A DNA stretch of 64,000 bases from Butyrivibrio sp. NC2002 (GCF_000702265.1 NZ_JNKZ01000010.1:119414-183413), one strand, 5' to 3'. Positions 17,721 through 26,556 are shown, numbered from the stretch's first letter. Program-made: numbers and translations. Notes: generated by a model from the sequence alone, not told the origin.

Positions 17721-17772
17721 GTCAATAAATATTGACCGTGTAAGTTAATTGAGATAAATACGTAAATACGTT
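17721..17772 (+). promoter_or_regulatory. hypA promoter with two AA-centred palindromes
   Basis: TTGACC (17732-17737) and TAAATA (17755-17760) are 17 bp apart. GTCAATA-AA-TATTGAC (17721-17736) overlaps the -35, and ACGTA-AA-TACGT (17760-17771) lies just after the -10. The arrangement suggests repression at this promoter. Confidence 0.45.
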
Positions 17773-17791
17773 AATTTTTTGAAGGAGTATA

Positions 17792-18145
17792 ATGCACGAA
17801 TTAAGCTACGTCTTAGACATAATAGATCAGGCTGCAAACATAAAAGAAAAAGAAAATGCAATGAAAATTAAGCAGATTACAGTTGATGTCGGCGAAATGA
17901 GCGGCGTTGTGCCGTATTATCTGGATAAATATTTTAAAGAATCGATTAAAGACACATTTTTAGAAAATACAGAACTGAAAATTTTTGAAAAAGAAGTAAT
18001 TATCAAGTGCGAAAATTGTGGATCAAAGTATCATCCTGAGGCTAAAAATAATTATTGCTGTCCCGACTGTAATGGAAGAGCAGGAAAATTGATCCAGGGG
18101 AGAGGGGTAATAATAAAAAATATAGTAATAGAAGATGAAGATTAA
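17792..18145 (+). CDS. hypA: HypA-like hydrogenase nickel incorporation protein
   Basis: 117 residues. It starts MHEL, the conserved nickel-binding Met-His-Glu N-terminus, and has a zinc loop with Cys73, Cys76, Cys90 and Cys93 (CENCG and CPDCN). It delivers nickel to [NiFe]-hydrogenase together with HypB. A GAAGGAG ribosome site precedes the ATG. No hypB-F or hydrogenase gene is nearby; the gene stands alone inside the AT-rich partition region. Its partners must be elsewhere in the genome, if they exist. Confidence 0.9.
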   Translation: MHELSYVLDIIDQAANIKEKENAMKIKQITVDVGEMSGVVPYYLDKYFKESIKDTFLENTELKIFEKEVIIKCENCGSKYHPEAKNNYCCPDCNGRAGKLIQGRGVIIKNIVIEDED

Positions 18146-18172
18146 ATACGACGTATGTAGATTCGTATTTTT
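18144..18172 (+). terminator. Possible hypA terminator
   Basis: AAATACGA and TCGTATTT form an 8-bp stem around an 11-base loop, followed by TT, and it overlaps the stop codon. Confidence 0.5.
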
Positions 18173-18255
18173 GTGAGATAAAACATAAATCTATAAAGAT
18201 GGAAAAAACAATTATTAGGATGTAAAAATATATAATGAAACAATGCTATTTTTAT

Positions 18256-18444
18256 ATATTAACATCAAAACATCATTATATAAATATATATCAAAACAAT
18301 TCAGCCAGTAAATCTCAAATTCGTAAGAATATATCAAAGTATCAATATATTAAAGGATCAATATATTTAAGAATCAAAATATAATAATATATAAGTATCA
18401 AAATAACAAAATATCAAAAGATCAAGATATCAATATATCAAATC
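18256..18444. repeat. Second octad array (ATCAANAT units)
   Basis: From 18333 to 18444 fourteen consecutive octamers can be read: ATCAAAGT, ATCAATAT, ATTAAAGG, ATCAATAT, ATTTAAGA, ATCAAAAT and so on, ending ATCAAGAT, ATCAATAT, ATCAAATC. Nine begin ATCAA, and all of those are separated by multiples of 8 bp. A shorter block (ATATTAAC, ATCAAAAC, ATCATTAT, ATAAATAT, ATATCAAA) lies at 18256-18295. It is the best-ordered part of the region and downstream of hypA. Confidence 0.65.
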
Positions 18445-18488
18445 AACAGGGTAAATCAATACAACAAATCAATACAATAAATCTATAG

Positions 18489-18655
18489 ATTATTGTTTTT
18501 CATCAGAAAAACAATAATCGTACTGGACTAGGTCCTCGCGAAGCGAGGGGCGTGTCCTGCATACTTGGTCATAAGGGGTACCGCTTGCGGTGGATTCCTT
18601 ATGACTCTTTAAAGCAGGATTCTTGCGGGCGATTTCCGCTTTTGCCCGCAAGAAG
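18489..18655. repeat. Composite dispersed hairpin repeat, copy 1
   Basis: Four hairpins in a row. Hairpin A is ATTATTGTTTTT/AAAAACAATAAT (18489-18518). Hairpin B is GGAC..CCTCGC-GAA-GCGAGG..GTCC (18525-18557). Then comes GTCATAAGG..CCTTATGAC (18568-18606). Hairpin C is TTCTTGCGGGC..GCCCGCAAGAA (18620-18654). A, B and C recur in the same order at 59985-60097, and C alone at 6579-6614. No coding potential is believable. Confidence 0.65.
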
Positions 18656-19016
18656 TTATACAATATCAACAAATACTAATGTCACATTAAACTAAGTGAC
18701 ATCTTGTCCAGATCAGGAAATAATCACAGAAATAAATCAAAAAGAATAGATTTCAGATTTTGCCTAGAAGAAGTCATAATAATAAGCCTGAAACTCTATA
18801 ATAAAATCCGTAGAAAATAAAGCATAAAATAATGATTTAAGAAATTTTTTTTAAATGGAACGAAATTTTATCATTTTTTAATTGTTTGAACGACGATAAG
18901 GCATTTTATTTTGTGAATTGTATGATAAAATAGAAAATGAATTTAGAGTATAAAAACCGGAAAGGCATTCGTATATAAATACGAAAAAACCGGAATAGAA
19001 AATATGGAGGTTCAAA
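18656..19016. other. Noncoding leader region of cheY-like gene
   Basis: AT-rich, with no gene seen. Near the 3' end, CCGG..CCGG encloses TTCGTAT-ATA-AATACGAA (about 18958-18992), a nested hairpin in the leader of the response-regulator gene. Confidence 0.35.
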
Positions 19017-19379
19017 ATGGCGAAGAGAATACTTATTACGGATGATGCCGCTTTCATGCGCATGATGCTCAAAGACATTCTGACAAAGGGCGGTTATGAG
19101 ATTGCTGGTGAGGCCGAAAACGGAAAGATAGCAATCGACAAGTATAATGAACTCAAGCCGGATCTTGTAACCCTTGATATTACCATGCCGGAGCTTGATG
19201 GTATTGGAGCGTTAAAGGGAATTAAGGCAGCTGATCCTAATGCTTGTTGTATAATGTGCTCTGCAATGGGACAGCAGGCAATGGTTATTGAATCAATCCA
19301 GGCTGGTGCGAAGGATTTCATAGTAAAACCTTTCCAGGCTGATCGTGTATTAGAGGCTGTTAAGAAGGCTATCGGCTGA
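19017..19379 (+). CDS. cheY: CheY-like single-domain response regulator
   Basis: 120 residues, a complete receiver domain with no output domain. The acidic pair is Asp9/Asp10, the phosphorylation site is Asp54 (LVTLDITMPELDG), and the switch residue Ser82 and Lys104 (IVKPF) are present. It binds the flagellar switch when phosphorylated by CheA, if this is the chemotaxis CheY. GGAGG lies 7 bases before the ATG. It is monocistronic with a terminator. A chemoreceptor gene lies 3.7 kb away, but no cheA or cheW is present. Confidence 0.9.
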   Translation: MAKRILITDDAAFMRMMLKDILTKGGYEIAGEAENGKIAIDKYNELKPDLVTLDITMPELDGIGALKGIKAADPNACCIMCSAMGQQAMVIESIQAGAKDFIVKPFQADRVLEAVKKAIG

Positions 19380-19394
19380 TTATAATGAATAAGG

Positions 19395-19422
19395 AAGACC
19401 CGGAGAAATTCGGGTCTTTTTT
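19395..19422 (+). terminator. cheY terminator
   Basis: AAGACCCG/CGGGTCTT stem followed by T6. Confidence 0.9.
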
Positions 19423-19571
19423 AAGTGTGTGAATGAAGAAGGAGTGTATAAATTTTTCCGGGAATTTTGTAAATGCATCAAAAAAATATTATTTTCTGAT
19501 ACATCACATGAATACTGGATTTGAGGCATATAATAAAAATGATCAACTAATGGGCACTAATATTTTTTGTA

Positions 19572-19746
19572 TGCTAACCGATATAATAATTAGCAACGGA
19601 AAGCTACCTGTTTCCATGGAAGGGAAACGACATGGAAACAGGTTTTTTATGCCCTTTTTTAGGGACCGTTGCAGTGATCAAAGGATGGATCGCAAGCTTG
19701 ATAACCATATATAGGAAAGCTGCCGGGCTGCCCCCTGGCAGCTTTC
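19572..19746 (+). ncRNA. Candidate structured leader RNA upstream of metF
   Basis: TGCTAA (19572-19577) can pair with TTAGCA (19590-19595). The latter overlaps GCAACGG (19593-19599), which pairs with CCGTTGC (19666-19672), so two folds exclude each other. Inside the larger stem lies a terminator-like hairpin (ACCTGTTTCCATG, 19606-19643, then T6). GATC/GATC and a strong GAAAGCTGCC/GGCAGCTTTC hairpin (19715-19746) follow. This looks like a riboswitch or attenuator, but I do not recognise a known class; it lacks S-box, cobalamin and THF consensus words. metF starts 123 bp further down behind its own predicted promoter. Confidence 0.35.
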
Positions 19747-19808
19747 GCAAATTAATGGACAGTACAAAGATCAAATGAAAAAATGTTAAACCATGTTAAA
19801 TAAGAACA

Positions 19809-19838
19809 TTGTCATAACGAATAGAATTAAGGTATTAT
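19809..19838 (+). promoter_or_regulatory. Possible metF promoter
   Basis: TTGTCA (19809-19814) and TATTAT (19833-19838) with an 18-bp spacer, 32 bp before the start codon. If it is real, the structured element upstream would not be in the metF transcript. Confidence 0.4.
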
Positions 19839-19869
19839 ATAGTGAAATTAAGCGTTTTAAGGAGGAGTT

Positions 19870-20739
19870 ATGGGAAAAATAGTAGATTTATATAAGAACA
19901 ATAAAACAGTGTTTTCCTGCGAGATATATCCGCCCAAAAAGGAAGAGGAATTCAATAATATCCACGAAAAGCTGACCAGGCTTGCAGAAATCGGACCGGA
20001 TTTTGTAAGCGTTACATATGGCGCCGGCGGATCAAATGCCGGAAAGGCTATAGATATAGCGGATTTCGCTAAAAATAAAGCAAAACTGGAAGTATTATCC
20101 CATATTACAAGTGTAGGATTTAATAAAGAAAAACTTCTTGAAGGATTAAAAAAATTCAACGAGATAGGAATTGAGAATGTGCTTGTTTTAAGGGGTGACA
20201 GGCCTAAAACAATGACAGATGAAGAGTACAACTCAAGAGATTTCCAGCATGCAAATGAGATGGCAGAATTTATCAGGAATAATGGACTTGATTTTTCCAT
20301 TGCAGGGGCATGTTATCCGCATAAGCATCCCGAAGCTGTTTCAGAAGACGATGATATTCGCAACACTAAGAAGAAGGTAACAAGCGGATGTGAGTTCCTT
20401 ATATCGCAGCTCTTCTTTGATAACGACTATTTCCTCAGATTGCAGGAAAACTTAAGAAAATTAGATGTTAATGTACCTATTTCAGCAGGGATCATGCCTA
20501 TTACAAGTGCTAAACAGCTTGGAACAACAGTTACTTTGTCAGGCACGACTGTTCCGGAAAAATTATCGGATTTAATTTCAAAGCATGGAGACAATCCTGA
20601 GGAGATGAGAAAATACGGAATTGAGTATGCGATCCGACAGTCAGAAGATCTTATAAAAAGGGGAGTAGATGGTATACATTTGTATATCATGAATAAGCCC
20701 GAACTTGCCAGAGAGATTTTTCAGGCGCTTGGGCATTGA
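19870..20739 (+). CDS. metF: Methylenetetrahydrofolate reductase
   Basis: 289 residues, full length. It reduces 5,10-methylene-THF to 5-methyl-THF for methionine synthesis, using FAD. The N-terminus FSCEIYPPKKEEEF carries the conserved active-site Glu, and the FVSVTYGAGGS, VLRGDRP and ITSAKQLG blocks are all recognisable. AAGGAGGAG stands before the ATG. A single gene. An enzyme of central one-carbon metabolism on a replicon with its own Rep/Par supports chromid status. Confidence 0.96.
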   Translation: MGKIVDLYKNNKTVFSCEIYPPKKEEEFNNIHEKLTRLAEIGPDFVSVTYGAGGSNAGKAIDIADFAKNKAKLEVLSHITSVGFNKEKLLEGLKKFNEIGIENVLVLRGDRPKTMTDEEYNSRDFQHANEMAEFIRNNGLDFSIAGACYPHKHPEAVSEDDDIRNTKKKVTSGCEFLISQLFFDNDYFLRLQENLRKLDVNVPISAGIMPITSAKQLGTTVTLSGTTVPEKLSDLISKHGDNPEEMRKYGIEYAIRQSEDLIKRGVDGIHLYIMNKPELAREIFQALGH

Positions 20740-20912
20740 AAAATTACCAAAAACGTCAAATATATGTCATTTGGCAATATTTTGAGATTTAAGAGCGATT
20801 ATCTTGTTGGACGATTAAATTATCAAAAAATATAAAAAGGCCACCTTAAATCGCGAAATATGAAGCTGATTTTTTTAAGACAAAAATAAAAGGGGCTGTG
20901 AAATAATCAGTT

Positions 20913-20983
20913 CATGAAAAAAAGAGAAGTAATAGCTGGAAACAGCCGATTACTTCTCTTTTTTCATGGTAAAATATTACCAT
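20913..20983 (+). promoter_or_regulatory. Hairpins guarding the transposase start
   Basis: CATGAAAAAAAGAGAAGTAAT (20913-20933) pairs with 20949-20968 through an inner GCTG-GAAA-CAGC. ATGGTAA-AATA-TTACCAT (20966-20983) then buries the start codon. Such structures in IS leaders block translation of read-through transcripts. Confidence 0.55.
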
Positions 20984-22556
20984 GATCAATCAAACCAATT
21001 CTTATAATACTCTAAATCAGGGCGTTTTACCATTTTTTATTTCAGATTGCTTGGATATCTGTGATCCGGTTTTTACTTTTGACGAACTCGTGGGAGGTAT
21101 GAATCTTGAGAAGTATCTGAAAAATGTGCCAGAACATAAGCTTGGCAGAATCAGATATAATCCAGTCAAAATGCTGAAAACCGTACTATTCGGTTTTATG
21201 AGTGAAGGATATATTTCACTAAGAGGACTTCAAGAAAACTGTAGGGTTAACATTCGATTTATGTATCTTATGGACAGGGAAACTCCTTCTTACAGAACCT
21301 TCAGCTATTTCATAAACGATGTGTTACAGGATTCAATAGAGGATGTTTTCAATGATATTAATCAGGAAATATTCAGCAGGCATAAAGTTGACCTGAATCA
21401 TCTTTACATTGATGGTTCGAAGTTTGAAGCTAATGCTAACAAATATACTTGGGTATGGAAGAAGGCAACGGAAAAATCCCGTTACCGTCTTTTTGAAAAG
21501 ATTACTGAATTACTGCAAGAAATCAATAGCGATCTTCAGTGGAGCGGAATCAAGATTGAGACTAATACAGAGTACATGCCTGAATATATGAATCAGATAA
21601 CAGAACGTTTTTCTGAGATATGGAAACTTGATATTTCTGCTTTTGTTTCAGGGAAAGGTCATAGGAAAACTGTCCAGCAGCGACAGTATGAAAAACTTGT
21701 AGAGTACACAACAAAGCTCAATGAATATGTCACAAAAATCAGCATCTGCGGAGAAAACAGGAACAGCTATTCAAAGACAGATCCTTCCGCTACATTCATG
21801 AGAATAAAGACAGACTACATGGGAAACGACCAGCTTCTTCCCGCATACAACGTTCAGATTGGTGTAGCTGATGAATACATAGCAGTTGTTGATGTTAACC
21901 AATACAGATCTGATATGGACTGCTTCATACCACTGATGAATAAGTTCTATGAAACATATGGTTTTTATCCTAAGTATCCTGTAGCTGATGCCGGTTATGG
22001 CTCGTTCAATAATTATATCTTCTGCGAGCAAAAAGGTATGGAAAAGTATATGAAATTCACGATGTTCAAAAAGGAGACAACAGATAAGAAATATCACAAT
22101 AATCCATTCAGAGCAGTTAATTTTGAAATTGGTGGTGATGGAAAAATGCGTTGTCCAAATGGGAAGACATTTAACTTTCTATACCGTAAACCTGTAAAAG
22201 GGAACCAGTATGGACGAAAGGAAGAAGTCTACCAATGTGAAGACTGCAGTGGCTGTCCCTATGCATCAAAGTGCAAGAAGACAGATGGCAACAGAACTGT
22301 AAGAATAAATGAAGAACTGACTGCCATGCATCAGGAGGTCATAGATAATCTTGAGAGCATCCAGGGAGCACTTCTTAGAATGAACAGATCCATTCAGGCG
22401 GAAGGTACTTTCGGAATCATCAAAAAGGATCGCTGGTATAAAAGAATAGTCCGAAAAGGAATAGAATCTGTAAAACTTGAGGTTCTTTTAGTTTCTATAG
22501 GTTACAACTTATATAAATATCACAATAAAAAGATGCGTCTCCAAGAAGCTGCCTAA
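20982..22556 (+). CDS. IS1182 family transposase (DDE)
   Basis: 524 residues. The N-terminal DUF772-type domain is followed by a DDE core: IDGSKFEANANKYTWVW carries the first Asp, ADAGYGSFNNY the second, and QAEGTFGIIKKDRWY the Glu. The Cys pairs near residues 423-435 (CEDCSGCPYASKC) are normal for this family. The reading frame is complete, so it is probably active. There is no clear ribosome site at 20982. Confidence 0.95.
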   Translation: MINQTNSYNTLNQGVLPFFISDCLDICDPVFTFDELVGGMNLEKYLKNVPEHKLGRIRYNPVKMLKTVLFGFMSEGYISLRGLQENCRVNIRFMYLMDRETPSYRTFSYFINDVLQDSIEDVFNDINQEIFSRHKVDLNHLYIDGSKFEANANKYTWVWKKATEKSRYRLFEKITELLQEINSDLQWSGIKIETNTEYMPEYMNQITERFSEIWKLDISAFVSGKGHRKTVQQRQYEKLVEYTTKLNEYVTKISICGENRNSYSKTDPSATFMRIKTDYMGNDQLLPAYNVQIGVADEYIAVVDVNQYRSDMDCFIPLMNKFYETYGFYPKYPVADAGYGSFNNYIFCEQKGMEKYMKFTMFKKETTDKKYHNNPFRAVNFEIGGDGKMRCPNGKTFNFLYRKPVKGNQYGRKEEVYQCEDCSGCPYASKCKKTDGNRTVRINEELTAMHQEVIDNLESIQGALLRMNRSIQAEGTFGIIKKDRWYKRIVRKGIESVKLEVLLVSIGYNLYKYHNKKMRLQEAA

Positions 22557-22719
22557 TCAAAAAAGTTTGTAGTTTTTGGGGAAAGGGGCATTATACTCTA
22601 TTTTTGCCAGAAACAGCATACCTCACAAAAAATGATAAAAAAAGGGAGCTGGAAAAAATGATTATCTCATTTTTTCACAGCCCCTTTTATTTTGAAAATA
22701 TATGTGAAATAATTAAATT

Positions 22720-24513
22720 TTAAAGTGAAGTAAATTTTTCTGTAGTTTCACTAAGTTGTTCGGTAATCATATTATTCTTTCCGATCGACTCAGAGATTTT
22801 CTTAATTCCACTTACGATTTCGGTAGAACTTTCAGCAGACATTGAAATTGCGGTTGAGCTTTCTTGAATGGAATTGGTTATTGCCTGGATCGAATCAACC
22901 ATCTCTGTCATGATTTCATTCAGGTTGTCAGCCTTCTGTGTAAATGAATTAAGCATTTCATCCATAATGTCAGCTGCTTGTTCATATTTTGCCCCGGTAT
23001 CTACGAATTCATCGTAGTCACCAAGAACTGTTCCGTTAATAAAATCCAAAGCATGTTGAGCATTTGCGGCAAGCTTGTTTACAGCTTCAGTCACTTCATT
23101 ACTTATATCCTGGATAGTTGAAGCGGTTTCTCTTGAATTATCAGCAAGTTCGCTGATCTCCGTAGCAACGACTGCAAATCCCTTACCTGCTTCGCCGGCT
23201 CTTGCAGCTTCAATTGAGGCATTTAATGCAAGAAGGTTCGTGCGCTTTGCGATATCGAGAATAACATTGGTCAGTTCGTTGATCTGGCTAACCTTCTCGG
23301 AATCATGTACAGATTTAGTAAGGGTTTCAGATAGCTGGGACATCTGATTTCCGGCATCTGTTTTCTTTGCATTAACTCGCTTTTTCAGTTCATTAGCTTC
23401 ATCTTTTATAGTAGATGCGGTTTCATTCCCCTGCTCAGCCTCTTCGGATATGGTCTGTGCAGCGGCTTTGACGTCCTCTACACGATCATTAATATGGTTC
23501 AAAGTAGAAGAAACAGTTTCCATATTTGCAGATAATTCTTCAAGAGCAGCGGAGGTATTGGTCACACTATCATCAGCAATCTGAAGCTGTGAAGAAACTT
23601 CTTCGGAGGATGCTATAAGAACATTAGAACCGTGCTTAACATCCTTCATAATACCCTGAAGAGTCTCGATAAAATGATTTATACCAGTTGTTATGTAAAG
23701 AAGTTCTGATTTGGTTTTGGTGTTTATACGTGCGGTCAGATCACCATTTCCATCTTCAATATTGCTTATGATACCATTTACTTCATCGCTTATAGCACGT
23801 ATCTTTCTAACGATATTCTTGTAAGAAATAAGGAAGTTTAATACTATCAAAATAACTATGATTCCAAGTCCAATGACAGCTGTTATGTTTCCGGATTTAA
23901 GCAAAGCCTGCATGGAAGATGTGGTCAAAGCAGCGGAATTATTTATCGCTTTATCCAATGTTTTAGTTGAGTGGAAAATGGCAATTTTTTGGATTTCCGC
24001 TTTATCAAAAAGAATAGTATAAGCTGTGTCCTTATCACCCGCATCGCATCTTGTTATAGCCTTATCGATAAGTGCTGATAGCCTGGAATATTGCTCGGAT
24101 ATTTCCTGGAGCTTAGCAGTAGCCTCTTCGTCATTAAAGCCGGCGAAATCATCATTTAAAAGAGAAATATCATCTGTTATTGTCTGTTTTGTAATCTCAA
24201 TCTGAGGTAAAAGAGCCTCTTTTGTTTCGGCAGCATCAGCAGCGATATACCCGGTTGTCTGATCGTATAATGACATTATATCGGACTTAAGGTTAGCTTC
24301 ATGTGTTGTGAGGGTCATCATTGAATCAAACATTTCAATACTGGTGCTTGTAGAACGACCCATGGCGTTTATAACAAATATCATTACGATAATAAATGCC
24401 AAAAGCATTGCCAGATTTAGAAATGAAAGCTGAGTCAATATAGAATCAATTTTACGAATAGTTACATTTGAAGGTGTTGCCTTATTCTCAGTACTTGTGT
24501 TCACTATAGTCAC
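22720..24513 (-). CDS. Methyl-accepting chemotaxis protein
   Basis: 597 residues. The membrane segments are at about 36-52 and 208-230, flanking an extracytoplasmic four-helix-type sensor region of about 155 residues. HAMP follows at about 230-285. The cytoplasmic signalling coiled coil is about 300-597, with the CheA/CheW hairpin tip around [20 protein letters not shown]. The gene lies 6 bp behind a solute-binding lipoprotein gene, so sensing may be indirect through that protein. The stop lies 27 bp from the IS1182 end. Confidence 0.93.
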   Translation of the reverse strand: MTIVNTSTENKATPSNVTIRKIDSILTQLSFLNLAMLLAFIIVMIFVINAMGRSTSTSIEMFDSMMTLTTHEANLKSDIMSLYDQTTGYIAADAAETKEALLPQIEITKQTITDDISLLNDDFAGFNDEEATAKLQEISEQYSRLSALIDKAITRCDAGDKDTAYTILFDKAEIQKIAIFHSTKTLDKAINNSAALTTSSMQALLKSGNITAVIGLGIIVILIVLNFLISYKNIVRKIRAISDEVNGIISNIEDGNGDLTARINTKTKSELLYITTGINHFIETLQGIMKDVKHGSNVLIASSEEVSSQLQIADDSVTNTSAALEELSANMETVSSTLNHINDRVEDVKAAAQTISEEAEQGNETASTIKDEANELKKRVNAKKTDAGNQMSQLSETLTKSVHDSEKVSQINELTNVILDIAKRTNLLALNASIEAARAGEAGKGFAVVATEISELADNSRETASTIQDISNEVTEAVNKLAANAQHALDFINGTVLGDYDEFVDTGAKYEQAADIMDEMLNSFTQKADNLNEIMTEMVDSIQAITNSIQESSTAISMSAESSTEIVSGIKKISESIGKNNMITEQLSETTEKFTSL

Positions 24514-24519
24514 CTCCCC

Positions 24520-25836
24520 TTATAATTTTGAATACCATTCTTCAGTAATGGCCTTAATTTCGTTAACAAAGCCTTCAGCATCAACTTCACCGGTAGCAAA
24601 CTTGGAAAAAGCGAATGCTAACCCATTTTGACCTAGTCCTGAGGGCATTTCCATCCAATGCCAGTTAGATGTTTTTCCGGCTGAAATATATCCTGAGATG
24701 ACTTTTGCGAAAGGATCGGAAGCGACATATTTGCAGTCAGTGAAGGGACTGATAAATCCGGCCTCTTCAACAAGTATCTTTTGGGCGCTGTCTTCAGAAC
24801 ACCATTGCAAAAATGCTTTAGATGCTTCAACATCACCTTCTTTTATGATAGCCCACCACGAAGGTGCACTGGTAAGAATAGTATCCATACCGTCTTCAAA
24901 GCAATAAGGTAGCATTCCTACTTCGAAATTGCCGGCCTCAGCATAAGCATCGGCAGCATCGCCTGTCATGGTAGCCCCGATCCATGAGCCCTGAGTTACA
25001 AAAGCGTATTTACCGGAAGCAAATCCGAGAACCTGCTCATTATATGCACTTGCATTAAGCACAGCAGGATCAGAATATTTGATAAATTGTTCTATCATAG
25101 CTGCAAAATCAGCAATACGCTGATCGTCAAGCTGACCTCCATTATTTAGAAGATCGATATATGTGGTGTCATCTCTTGCAAGACCGGAATCCAAATATGT
25201 ACCAAAAATATGATTTCCGGTTGACCATCCTACATCATTAGGGTCAGCACAAAGACCGATAACGGCAGTCAGACCAAGCTCATCTTTCTTGGCATCGAGG
25301 GTTTCAAATGCGGCGTAAAGTGCATCGGGACCGGTAATGGTAGCAGGATCGATTCCGGCTCTACTAAGAATATCAGCATTATAAGCAAGACCGATTGCTT
25401 CAGTAGTATAAGGAAAACCGATAACACCATAAGTAGGATCTTTGTACGCGGCATCAGTTTTGCTGACCCATGCCTGATCGCTCATATCAACAAGTAAGCC
25501 TTCCCAATTGCCAAAACCGGCAGCTTCACAAGCGATTATGTCGGGCATCTGGTCGGATAAATAGTAACCCTTAAGAGTAGCCTGAGCATCCACGCCGGCT
25601 GGTACTGCCAATACATTTACAGTAACACCTGTTTCTTTTTGATACTGGGCTGCAAGTTCCTCAATTTGAGAGGTTACTTCTCCTTTAATATTTAAAATTG
25701 ATATGGATGTTTCTTCAGATGAAGTATCTGCAGGTGCCTCTGAGACTTCATTTTTATTGCAGGCACTTAAAATAGAACACGAAAGAAGCGCGATTAAAAG
25801 TAAAATGGATTGTAGTTTTCTCATTTTTTGCATCAC
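24520..25836 (-). CDS. Sugar-type solute-binding lipoprotein paired with a chemoreceptor
   Basis: About 438 residues. The lipoprotein signal ends in LLSCSILSAC with lipidated Cys26. The mature part is a family 1 extracellular solute-binding protein (LAAQYQKETGVTVNVLAVPAG, FASGKYAFVTQGSWIG, ASKAFLQWCSEDSAQ). No permease gene lies nearby. The MCP gene follows after only 6 bp, so the ligand-loaded protein probably presents a sugar to the receptor, as maltose-binding protein does with Tar. The ligand is unknown. Confidence 0.9.
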   Translation of the reverse strand: MMQKMRKLQSILLLIALLSCSILSACNKNEVSEAPADTSSEETSISILNIKGEVTSQIEELAAQYQKETGVTVNVLAVPAGVDAQATLKGYYLSDQMPDIIACEAAGFGNWEGLLVDMSDQAWVSKTDAAYKDPTYGVIGFPYTTEAIGLAYNADILSRAGIDPATITGPDALYAAFETLDAKKDELGLTAVIGLCADPNDVGWSTGNHIFGTYLDSGLARDDTTYIDLLNNGGQLDDQRIADFAAMIEQFIKYSDPAVLNASAYNEQVLGFASGKYAFVTQGSWIGATMTGDAADAYAEAGNFEVGMLPYCFEDGMDTILTSAPSWWAIIKEGDVEASKAFLQWCSEDSAQKILVEEAGFISPFTDCKYVASDPFAKVISGYISAGKTSNWHWMEMPSGLGQNGLAFAFSKFATGEVDAEGFVNEIKAITEEWYSKL

Positions 25837-25929
25837 CCCTTATAAGAAAATCGTATATTATGTCACAGTATAATTATAGTGTAAGATGCATGATATAAAC
25901 ATTAAATTAGTATAAAATAATACGATAAT

Positions 25930-26556
25930 TCATATAGATTCAAGAAATAAATGGAGAAGTCTTGCTGTAAATCCCCAAATAATTCCATTATTTGTTTCGT
26001 AAAACCACATATCCAGTTTCTGGGAGTGCCACTTGTAGTCTTTTCCATCCGGTATCATCTCAAAAGGGAAGGAGTCTGAAGGAATGCTTTTTCTGGTCAT
26101 GGTGCTGTATGACGGGGTTGACAAGAGCAGTTCATCCAATGAATATGAAAAAACAGTTTCTACTTCATCTTCCGAAAAAGAGCTATTATAGTCCTCAAGA
26201 AGAACGACATAAGGAAATACAGTAGAACCGGCAGGACCGATCATTGGTCTCATGGATGATAATAATTTGATATGATCTTTGCCGTTTCCTGCTGGGAAGA
26301 GTTCCTCGCACAACTCGCGCATAGCTGCATCTTGGGGAGACTCGCCATCTTCAATTCTGCCACCGGGAAAACAGATTTCGCCCGGTTGAAAGTGCAGGTT
26401 ATTGGAGCGCTTTTCGAATAACACATGTAATGCATCATCTCTTTTTACTAGAGGAATCGTTACTGCTGAGCTGCCTATAGGGTACTGGAGCTTGTTTATA
26501 TAAGATGAATTTAATTTTTTTGAGATATGATCGATCGTGAGATTTTCTTTTTCCAT
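25930..26556 (-). CDS. Nudix hydrolase, CoA pyrophosphatase-like (YeaB/NudL type)
   Basis: 208 residues from the ATG at 26556, which has GGGGGC just upstream; the frame opens earlier at 26601. The UPF0035-type motif LFEKRSNNLHFQPGEICFPG leads into the Nudix box GGRIEDGESPQDAAMRELCEEL with the metal-binding REL-CEE. It probably cleaves CoA or related dinucleotides. Monocistronic, divergent from the M3 peptidase gene. Confidence 0.85.
   Translation of the reverse strand: MEKENLTIDHISKKLNSSYINKLQYPIGSSAVTIPLVKRDDALHVLFEKRSNNLHFQPGEICFPGGRIEDGESPQDAAMRELCEELFPAGNGKDHIKLLSSMRPMIGPAGSTVFPYVVLLEDYNSSFSEDEVETVFSYSLDELLLSTPSYSTMTRKSIPSDSFPFEMIPDGKDYKWHSQKLDMWFYETNNGIIWGFTARLLHLFLESI

Larger units (their letters stand above)
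20883..22693 (+). mobile_element. IS1182-family insertion sequence, complete
   Basis: About 1.8 kb, bounded by 21-bp inverted repeats sharing the core AGGGGCTGTGAAA: left 20883-20903, right 22673-22693. The outer AAAATAA parts also match as an inverted repeat, so they may be target palindrome rather than element. One intact transposase gene lies inside. The insertion lies between metF and the chemoreceptor gene and does not visibly disrupt a gene. Confidence 0.88.

Noticed and set aside
18490..18672. 60-residue minus-strand ORF
   Set aside because: Entirely inside the composite hairpin repeat.
19572..19672. GEMM (cyclic di-GMP-I), S-box or THF riboswitch
   Set aside because: Some words look similar, but the conserved cores (such as GACGCAAAGC, or the S-box GAGGGA block) are missing.
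19433..19714. 93-residue plus-strand ORF after cheY
   Set aside because: It runs through a terminator-like hairpin and the structured element; no ribosome site ahead of its ATG.
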